A stretch of DNA of 40,618 bases from Clostridia bacterium (GTDB taxonomy: Bacteria; Bacillota; Clostridia; Oscillospirales; CAG-272). The position numbers and the translations under genes were made by a program. Below are positions 35,268-40,618 of this stretch, one piece after another. The notes beneath the pieces were generated by a model. The model was not told where the DNA came from, did no database searches, and saw only the letters and a list, made by a program, of their open reading frames with translations. How positions within the stretch are numbered: position 1 is the first letter of the stretch; each line of letters begins with the position of its first letter. The stretch is taken from the NCBI GenBank assembly GCA_017507985.1, contig JAFVZV010000120.1:1-40618 (forward strand). The letters are read 5' to 3'.

Positions 35268-35939
35268 ATGTTTAAGATTTTGGTGGTTGAGGACGATCGT
35301 GATCTGAATCGTGGCGTGTGTTCTTTCTTGAATCAAAGCGGATATGAGGCCGTCGGCTGTCTTGGCGCGGAGGCGGCATACGACGAAATGTATAAGACGA
35401 CCTTTGATTTGATCGTGTCCGATATCATGATGCCTAATATTGACGGCTTTGAATTTGCCAAAACGGTACGCTCGCTCAATCAGGACATTCCGATTTTGTT
35501 TATGACCGCCCGCGACGATTTTGCCTCCAAGCAGCGTTGCTATCCCATCGGCATTGACGATTACATGACCAAGCCGATCGACCTCGACGAGCTGTTTTTG
35601 CGTATCGGTGCGCTGCTGCGCCGTTCCAAGATCGCGTCCAGCCGCCGTCTTGAGGTGGGCAGTTTCGCCATGGACGCGGATGAGCGTACCGCTATGCTGG
35701 GAGACGAGGAAATTTCTTTGACTGTCAGGGAATTCGACCTGCTGTATAAGCTGCTGTCCTATCCCAAAAAGACGTTCACCCGAACCCAGCTGATGGACGA
35801 ATTCTGGGACGTGGATACGCAGACGGGCACGCGTACGGTCGACGTGTATATGACAAAGCTGCGCGCAAAGCTTGCGGATTGCGACGATTTTGAAATACAG
35901 ACCGTTCACGGTCTGGGATACAAGGCGGTGATCAAATGA
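35268..35939 (+). CDS. Response regulator, OmpR/PhoB family
   Basis: 223 residues. The receiver domain (1-120) has the acidic pair Asp9-Asp10 (VVEDDRDLN), phosphorylation site Asp52 (IVSDIMMPNIDGFE), FMTARDD, and the conserved Lys in YMTKPIDLDEL. The C-terminal winged-helix DNA-binding domain (about 128-222) has SLTVREFDLLYKLLS, TRTQLMDEFWD and RTVDVYMTKLRAKL. The start at 35268 is chosen because CGGAGG lies 8-9 nt upstream and the receiver begins MFKILVVED; seven extra in-frame codons upstream are unlikely. The stop overlaps the kinase start by 4 bp (ATGA). Confidence 0.95.
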   Translation: MFKILVVEDDRDLNRGVCSFLNQSGYEAVGCLGAEAAYDEMYKTTFDLIVSDIMMPNIDGFEFAKTVRSLNQDIPILFMTARDDFASKQRCYPIGIDDYMTKPIDLDELFLRIGALLRRSKIASSRRLEVGSFAMDADERTAMLGDEEISLTVREFDLLYKLLSYPKKTFTRTQLMDEFWDVDTQTGTRTVDVYMTKLRAKLADCDDFEIQTVHGLGYKAVIK

Positions 35940-37024
35940 AAGAGGGAAGATGTCTGCGGTGGATATTAAAAGCGATCAGCCACTATCTCACTTTCTTTCT
36001 CCTCGTTGCGTTCGTGATCACCTGCTGCACGATGCTGTTCGTTTCTACGTTGTCCGAAGATCTCGGCATTGCTCTGACGAGTGAAAATCTGGCGGCAGCG
36101 GCTAAGCTGACCTTCTGGAACGTGGTGCTGATCAGCCTGATCTTTACCGTTATTGACGGCTTGCGTCGCAAATGGACGGTTGAGCGCCCCGTTCAGCACA
36201 TTTCCGAGGCGGCGGAGAAGATCGCGCAGGGCGATTTCAGCGTCCGCGTAACGCCCATTGCAAAATTCGCCACGGACGATACGTTCAATGAGATCATCGA
36301 ATGCATCAACAAAATCGCCGAGGAGCTGGCGAGCGTGGAGACACTGCGCACCGATTTTGTTGCTAACGTGTCCCACGAAATGAAGACGCCTTTAGCCGTC
36401 ATTCAAAATTACGGTACGCTGCTGCAAACGCCCGATCTGCCCGAGCAGACGCGTCTGGAATACGCGCAGGCTGTCACGGATGCCTCGCGTCGACTGGCCG
36501 ATATGATGACCAACATTCTCAAGCTCAATCGCCTGGAAAATCAGCAGATCTATCCCAAAAGCGATACGTACGATCTTGGCGAGCAGCTTTGTGAGTGCTT
36601 TTTGCAGTATGAAAGCGTATGGGAGCGCCGCGGGATCGAGATTGATACCGACATAGAAGAAAACGTGCTCGTCTCTGCCGATGCGGAGTTGTTGTCGCTG
36701 GTGTGGAACAATTTGTTCTCCAACGCCTTCAAGTTCACCGAGCAGGGAGGCAAGGTCAGCGTTTCCTTATCCGTTGAAGGTGCGTATGCCGTGGTCAGGG
36801 TCAAGGACACGGGATGCGGCATGTCGCCCGAGGTCGGCGCGCATATCTTTGAAAAATTCTATCAGGGCGATACCTCGCACGCCACGCAGGGCAACGGTCT
36901 CGGTCTGGCACTCGTCAAGCGTGTGGTGGACATTATGCAGGGCGAGATCGCGGTGGAAAGCACCGTTGGCGTCGGCACGACCTTTACCGTAAGGATCAGG
37001 AGGAATGAGCATGCAATGGAATAA
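35936..37024 (+). CDS. Sensor histidine kinase
   Basis: 362 residues. Two membrane segments (about 13-36 and 55-75) enclose only a short extracytoplasmic loop of roughly 20 residues, so the signal is probably sensed in or near the membrane. A HAMP domain follows (RPVQHISEAAEKIAQGDFSVRV), then HisKA with His147 in VSHEMKTPLAVIQNYG, then the ATPase domain with N box NNLFSNAFKFTE, G1 DTGCGMS and G2 GNGLGLALVKRVV. It is coupled to the response regulator by a 4-bp overlap. The short-loop design is common in kinases that work with a separate membrane partner, and three membrane proteins are encoded around it. Confidence 0.95.
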   Translation: MKEGRCLRWILKAISHYLTFFLLVAFVITCCTMLFVSTLSEDLGIALTSENLAAAAKLTFWNVVLISLIFTVIDGLRRKWTVERPVQHISEAAEKIAQGDFSVRVTPIAKFATDDTFNEIIECINKIAEELASVETLRTDFVANVSHEMKTPLAVIQNYGTLLQTPDLPEQTRLEYAQAVTDASRRLADMMTNILKLNRLENQQIYPKSDTYDLGEQLCECFLQYESVWERRGIEIDTDIEENVLVSADAELLSLVWNNLFSNAFKFTEQGGKVSVSLSVEGAYAVVRVKDTGCGMSPEVGAHIFEKFYQGDTSHATQGNGLGLALVKRVVDIMQGEIAVESTVGVGTTFTVRIRRNEHAME

Positions 37025-37910
37025 ACTTGCCAAAGCTTTGCTGTTTCCGCACGTAGCTGTGATGCTATTGCTTCTTCCCGTTGCTACTGCTTTTCTTGTC
37101 TATTCGATGGTGAATATAGGTTCGCAATCTCCGATTACGATTATATCGTACGTTTTATCGGCCTACACCTTGACGGTCTGGTGCGTGCGGATCCCGTACC
37201 TTATTCGATGGTTCAAGACCTTCAAAGTCGAGAACAAATACGCCAGACGCTGGCTGGACGATGACAGATTGCGCATGAACGTGTCCCTCTACGGCTCGAT
37301 GTTCTGCAACTGCGCCTATGCTGTATTTCAACTGTGGTTGGGTGTATATCACGGTTCGTTCTGGTTTTATTCTATGGCAGGATATTATATTTCGCTTGGT
37401 GTAATGCGCTTTTTTCTGGTTCGCTATACACGGCGTCACAAGGCTGGGGAAAATATACCTGCCGAGTTGAAACGCTACCGCGCTTGTGGTTGGGTCTTTC
37501 TTGTCATGAATTTGGCACTATCGCTGATGGTCTTTTTTATGGTGTATTGGGACCGAACCTTCCATCATCATGAGATCACGACCATTATGATGGCGGCTTA
37601 TACCTTTTTTGCATTCACGATCGCCATGGTCAATATGGTCAAGTACAGAAAATTCAACAGCCCCGTATATTCTGCCTCCAAGGCCATCAATATGGCTGCC
37701 GCTTGTGTATCGATGTTGACTTTGGAATCGACCATGCTGACGACGTTTGGGGGCGAGGAGATGGACGCACTGACGCGCAAGATCATGCTTGGCTTGTCGG
37801 GCGGCGTGATCTCGGTCGTTATCGTAGCGATGGCAGTCTATATGATCGTACAGAGCAACAAGAAAATGAAATCTTTAAAAACAGAGGTTAAGTCAAATGG
37901 AGAACAATAA
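37011..37910 (+). CDS. Polytopic membrane protein (about 8 TM), function unknown
   Basis: 299 residues, about eight hydrophobic helices, no recognised family motif. Charged loops include RWFKTFKVENKYARRW and RRHKAGENIPAELKRY; the tail is basic (KKMKSLKTEVKSNGEQ). The ATG at 37011 is preferred over 37005, since AGGAGGA at 36998-37004 leaves 6 nt to 37011 and none to 37005. It overlaps the end of the kinase gene and in turn overlaps the next gene by 14 nt, so it is surely part of the two-component operon and may be a partner or output of the kinase. Confidence 0.8.
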   Translation: MQWNKLAKALLFPHVAVMLLLLPVATAFLVYSMVNIGSQSPITIISYVLSAYTLTVWCVRIPYLIRWFKTFKVENKYARRWLDDDRLRMNVSLYGSMFCNCAYAVFQLWLGVYHGSFWFYSMAGYYISLGVMRFFLVRYTRRHKAGENIPAELKRYRACGWVFLVMNLALSLMVFFMVYWDRTFHHHEITTIMMAAYTFFAFTIAMVNMVKYRKFNSPVYSASKAINMAAACVSMLTLESTMLTTFGGEEMDALTRKIMLGLSGGVISVVIVAMAVYMIVQSNKKMKSLKTEVKSNGEQ

Positions 37911-38307
37911 CGAAAACAACGGATTCAGCTATACCTATTCCGCAAAGGAACAACAGGAACTCAAAAAGATTCGTGCGAAATATATGTCCAATACCGAGAG
38001 CGAGGATAAGATGCAACGCTTGCGTCGCCTTGATCGTAGCGTTACCCAAAAGGCAGAGGTGATAGCGCTGTGCCTTGGTATCATCGGCACGCTGATTCTC
38101 GGCTTTGGCATGAGTCTATTTATGTCGAGCTTGGGCGATGCGATCGGTCTGCCACAGACGATGGCCATGGTGATCGGCGTTGCCGTCGGTATCGTAGGCG
38201 GTGCTCTTGCCGCGCTGGCCTATCCTGCGTATCACGCGGTCATCAAGCGCGAGCGAGCCAAGATCGCGCCCGAGATCATCCGACTTACGGACGAGTTGAT
38301 GAAATAA
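37897..38307 (+). CDS. Small 2-TM membrane protein, paralog of the gene at 34437
   Basis: 136 residues. A charged helical N-terminus (KIRAKYMSNTESEDKMQRLRRLD) is followed by two membrane segments (VIALCLGIIGTLILGFGMSL; MVIGVAVGIVGGALAALAYPA) and a charged tail (KRERAKIAPEIIRLTDELMK). It aligns with the 121-residue protein at 34437 over nearly the full length. GAGG precedes the ATG, which lies inside the end of the 8-TM gene. Last gene of the two-component operon. I do not recognise a characterised family. Confidence 0.78.
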   Translation: MENNNENNGFSYTYSAKEQQELKKIRAKYMSNTESEDKMQRLRRLDRSVTQKAEVIALCLGIIGTLILGFGMSLFMSSLGDAIGLPQTMAMVIGVAVGIVGGALAALAYPAYHAVIKRERAKIAPEIIRLTDELMK

Positions 38308-38310
38308 CAG

Positions 38311-38350
38311 AAAAAACACGGTACAACGAAAACGTTGTACCGTGTTTTTT
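38311..38350. terminator. Bidirectional terminator after the two-component operon
   Basis: Perfect 18-bp stem (38311-38328 with 38333-38350) with an AAAA loop. A6 and T6 ends make it suitable for both the operon and the convergent nucleotidyltransferase gene. Confidence 0.93.
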
Positions 38351-38360
38351 GATTGCATTA

Positions 38361-39272
38361 TCAGAACAGAGGCGAAGGATAAACGCCATCCGCGATCAGC
38401 TTTTTGATAGCCGCAACGACTACCGGCTTATCTTCCTTGTACGTTACGCCAAACCAATGATCCTCGGTGGGCAGAACCTTAACAGTAGCTTTGCCCTCCT
38501 GCAGCAGATCGTCCACAATGGCAGGTAGCAGATACTCTGCTTTGACATCGCCTTCCTTTATATTGGACAGGAAAACGGGGAAGCGCTCTGCCAATACTTC
38601 GATAAAAGCAGGAGTTAACCCCCACATATTCATCGAAACGAAGGACTTGGGATTCAGCGCCTTCCAATCAGCATCGCCGTAAGGAACGGCCGCGCCGCCC
38701 TCGGTCTTGGTGATGTTGTGCGTTTCGGTTACCTTGATCAGATCGTAGTTTTCGTTGACCGTGCAAACGCCGCGGGATACGCCACCGTTGTCGCTGAGGG
38801 TATGGTCGAGAATGTAGCCTGCCATGCAGAAATCAAAGGGCTTGTTTTCGCAGTTGGCAACCAGATAATCGTGGATCAGACGGAAGCCCTCTTTGCCGTA
38901 ATAGTCGTCGGCGTTGATGACGATAAAGGGATTGTTGACCGTGCCGCGACATGCAAGCAGCGCCTGGCCCGTACCCCAAGGCTTGGTGCGGCCTTCGGGA
39001 AGAGAGAAGCCTTCGGGCAGATCGTCCAGCTCCTGGAATACGTATTTGCAAGGGCAGACCTTTTCCATGTCGTTGCCGATGATCTCACGGAAGTCAGCCT
39101 CCAGATCCTTGCGGATAATGAACACGACCTCGTCAAAGCCTGCTTGAAGAGCGTCGTAGATGGAATAATGCATAATGATCTCGCCGTTGGGACCCATGTG
39201 CTCGAGCTGCTTGATGCCACCGCCAAAGCGAGAGCCGATGCCTGCCGCGAGAATAACAAGTGATGTTTTCAT
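38361..39272 (-). CDS. Sugar-phosphate nucleotidyltransferase-like protein
   Basis: 303 residues with an N-terminal NTP-transferase fold: VILAAGIGSRFGGGIKQLE is the nucleotide-binding loop, WGTGQALLACR and FIVINADDYYG give the base-binding and metal-binding (NADDYYG) parts. FDFCMAGYILDHTLSDNGGVSRG follows, then a C-terminal tail. Family members activate sugar phosphates to nucleotide sugars; it is not a standard GalU or GlmU and the sugar is unknown. The start at 39272 follows AAAAGGAG. Upstream in-frame codons cover the promoter. Confidence 0.85.
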   Translation of the reverse strand: MKTSLVILAAGIGSRFGGGIKQLEHMGPNGEIIMHYSIYDALQAGFDEVVFIIRKDLEADFREIIGNDMEKVCPCKYVFQELDDLPEGFSLPEGRTKPWGTGQALLACRGTVNNPFIVINADDYYGKEGFRLIHDYLVANCENKPFDFCMAGYILDHTLSDNGGVSRGVCTVNENYDLIKVTETHNITKTEGGAAVPYGDADWKALNPKSFVSMNMWGLTPAFIEVLAERFPVFLSNIKEGDVKAEYLLPAIVDDLLQEGKATVKVLPTEDHWFGVTYKEDKPVVVAAIKKLIADGVYPSPLF

Positions 39273-39312
39273 TGAATACACTCCTTTTTGGATGTGATAA
39301 TTTACTCTTAAT

Positions 39313-39341
39313 ATTCTATCATGATAATGTCGTTTTGTCAA
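39313..39341 (-). promoter_or_regulatory. Sigma-A promoter of the nucleotidyltransferase gene
   Basis: TTGACA (39341-39336) and TAGAAT (39318-39313) on the minus strand, 17-bp spacer. Confidence 0.85.
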
Positions 39342-39365
39342 GAGGCGTATACGGTTTTGCGGCGA

Positions 39366-39394
39366 TTGACCGTTGATAGTTGACCGTTGACAAG
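39366..39394. repeat. Tandem 14-15-bp repeat TTGACCGTTGA...
   Basis: TTGACCGTTGATAG (39366-39379) is directly followed by TTGACCGTTGACAAG (39380-39394). The second copy contains the TTGACA -35 box of the birA promoter. Confidence 0.75.
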
Positions 39395-39415
39395 CACCAA
39401 ATCGCGTGGTATACT
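39387..39415 (+). promoter_or_regulatory. Sigma-A promoter of birA
   Basis: TTGACA (39387-39392), 17-bp spacer, TATACT (39410-39415), 25 bp before the start codon. Confidence 0.88.
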
Positions 39416-39439
39416 TATAAAAGGATTGGAGGTGTATCT

Positions 39440-40222
39440 ATGCGATCTGAAATTGAACAATTATTGACAGGAACCGCACGATGCTGTCGCGTCGTATCAT
39501 ACGAGCATCTCCCGTCTACAAACACGACCGCGCGTGAGCTTGCCAAGGAAGGTGCCCCCGACGGTACGGTCATCATTGCACACAGGCAAAGCGCCGGGCG
39601 CGGAAGATTACAGCGCACTTTCTTTTCCCCCGAAGGCACGGGGCTGTATATGAGCGTCATCGTGCGACGGGAACTGCCCGCGACCGATGCGCTCCGTTTG
39701 ACGACCATGGCTGCCGTAGCAACGGCGCAGGCCATTGAGAAGATGATCGGACGTAAGACCGGTATCAAATGGGTCAACGACATCTATCTTGACGGTAAAA
39801 AGGTATGCGGCATTTTAACCGAGGGTTCCATTTTGCCGGGCGAAAAGAAATTACAATACGCGGTGATCGGTATCGGTGTCAATATCACGCCACCCGAGGG
39901 AGGCTTCCCGCCCGAAATCGCGCATATTGCAGGGGCGATCTTGCCGAGCGTAGATGATGCTGAGCGCGCGCGGTCGTCGCTCGCCGCAGGCATTCTTAAC
40001 TGCTTGATGACTCTACTTGATCGGGACGATCGAAATGCGTGCCTTGACGAATATCGTCGTCGCTCTATTCTGCAAAACAGAGAGATTACCGTGCATCGTG
40101 CCGACGGATCGACAAGCCTCGCCACGGCGCTGGACGTTGATGATGACTACCGCTTGCTCGTGCGCTACGAGGACGGCAAAGAGGAGCTTCTTGACAGTGG
40201 GGAAGTCAGTATAAAACTATAA
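39440..40222 (+). CDS. birA: Biotin-[acetyl-CoA-carboxylase] ligase, single-domain
   Basis: Activates biotin with ATP and attaches it to a lysine of biotin-carboxyl-carrier proteins. The 260-residue protein has LPSTNTTARELA, the biotin/ATP loop QSAGRGRLQRTFFSP, GTGLYMSVIVRR, KWVNDIYLDGKKVCGILTE and VIGIGVNI, followed by the small C-terminal SH3-like domain (LLDSGEVSIKL). There is no N-terminal helix-turn-helix, so it is a ligase only and not a repressor. The ATG at 39440 follows GGAGG; the frame is open to 39380 through the promoter. Confidence 0.95.
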   Translation: MRSEIEQLLTGTARCCRVVSYEHLPSTNTTARELAKEGAPDGTVIIAHRQSAGRGRLQRTFFSPEGTGLYMSVIVRRELPATDALRLTTMAAVATAQAIEKMIGRKTGIKWVNDIYLDGKKVCGILTEGSILPGEKKLQYAVIGIGVNITPPEGGFPPEIAHIAGAILPSVDDAERARSSLAAGILNCLMTLLDRDDRNACLDEYRRRSILQNREITVHRADGSTSLATALDVDDDYRLLVRYEDGKEELLDSGEVSIKL

Positions 40223-40226
40223 AAGA

Positions 40227-40258
40227 GAACGGCTGTATTCAAGGGAATACAGCCGTTC
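40227..40258. terminator. Terminator between birA and the DUF4349-like gene
   Basis: Perfect 14-bp stem GAACGGCTGTATTC / GAATACAGCCGTTC with an AAGG loop. T runs are weak on both sides (CGTTTAG forward, CTCTTTTATAG reverse). Confidence 0.75.
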
Positions 40259-40267
40259 GTTTAGATA

Positions 40268-40618
40268 TTATTCAGCGGATTCTGTGTCTTTCTTGGCTTC
40301 TTTGGCGGGTTCTTTTTTTGCTGCCAATGCCGCTGCCTTTTCCTGCTTTCTCTTTTTTCTTCTACGCTTTGCCTTGATCGAGCCTACGATAATCCAAACG
40401 ATGATACCGGGCATGGCAAGGATGAGAAGCGTGGGGAAGGCACGGACGAACCAAACGGCGAAGTCCTGCGCGTTTTCCGCAAATTTTTCCCAGCTGGTTA
40501 CAAAGGCATCGTAAACGCGATCACTGAAGTAGGGGCTGGGTTCATTGATCTTGGAGTACTCTACGACCTCACTCAAATTCATTGTAACAGTGGAATAGGA
40601 TACCTGACTATCCAGCAC
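40268..40618 (-). CDS. DUF4349-like membrane protein, C-terminal part (5' end outside window)
   Basis: The 116 visible residues begin with LDSQVSYSTVTMNLSEV, resembling the strand after the coiled coil in DUF4349 proteins. A hydrophobic segment follows (FPTLLILAMPGIIVWIIVGSI), then a strongly basic, Lys/Ala/Glu-rich cytoplasmic tail (KAKRRRKKRKQEKAAALAAK). The frame is open to the window edge, so the N-terminal lipoprotein or signal sequence and coiled coil lie beyond it. Function of the family is unknown; cell-envelope location is likely. Confidence 0.8.
   Translation of the reverse strand: MLDSQVSYSTVTMNLSEVVEYSKINEPSPYFSDRVYDAFVTSWEKFAENAQDFAVWFVRAFPTLLILAMPGIIVWIIVGSIKAKRRRKKRKQEKAAALAAKKEPAKEAKKDTESAE

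Overview
The window (about 40.6 kb) looks like the chromosome of an uncultured, probably gut-associated member of the Clostridia. Evidence: a PolC-type replicative polymerase, a pyrH-frr-uppS-cdsA-dxr-rseP-ispG-polC cluster in the low-GC Gram-positive order, a T-box leader, a Re-type citrate synthase operon, and a SCIFF (six cysteines in forty-five residues) peptide with its radical SAM maturase, which is a marker of Clostridia. No tRNA, rRNA, insertion sequence, prophage or CRISPR array was seen.

Layout. 1-10851 (+): a tight housekeeping run from UMP kinase (5' end outside the window) through ribosome recycling, undecaprenyl-PP synthesis, CDP-diacylglycerol synthesis, two MEP isoprenoid enzymes, a site-2 protease and PolC. 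It ends at a 22-bp terminator stem shared with a convergent GH2 beta-mannosidase (10913-13363, -). 13364-13694 is an AT-rich divergent promoter region. 13695-22645 (+) is a giant cell-surface gene: subtilisin-like protease, then a very long BspA-type leucine-rich-repeat (LRR_5) array, Cys/His repeats and a C-terminal membrane anchor. It is split in two by a one-base frameshift near 18168; repaired it would encode about 2983 residues. 22913-23752 encodes a cysteine-rich conserved protein of unknown role with eight consecutive cysteines.

23896-29132 (+) is an operon for the oxidative route from oxaloacetate and acetyl-CoA to 2-oxoglutarate: Re-citrate synthase, a GntR/FCD regulator, an Aquifex-type aconitase and NADP-isocitrate dehydrogenase. 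Its consensus promoter carries a perfect palindrome, the likely operator of the GntR protein. Convergent to it is an Lrp/AsnC regulator plus aminotransferase operon (29184-30844, -) under a T-box leader whose specifier reads as GCA (alanine). Then come the SCIFF precursor and maturase (31274-32882, +), separated by a terminator-like hairpin, and an Orn/Lys/Arg decarboxylase-family protein.

34437-38307 (+) appears to be an envelope-sensing module: a 2-TM protein and a charged coiled-coil protein, then a response regulator, histidine kinase, 8-TM protein and a second 2-TM protein paralogous to the first. Both transcription units start with promoters that share 11-bp-phased AACA-type boxes ending exactly 9 bp before the -10, suggesting control by the same response regulator. 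The window closes with a sugar-nucleotidyltransferase-like gene (-), a single-domain biotin-protein ligase (+) and the 3' part of a DUF4349-like membrane protein (-).

No wholly unknown system stands out with certainty. The best candidates for new biology are the two-component/2-TM module, the alanine T-box on a regulator-aminotransferase pair, the SCIFF peptide lacking the usual Thr acceptor, and the giant subtilase-LRR protein.
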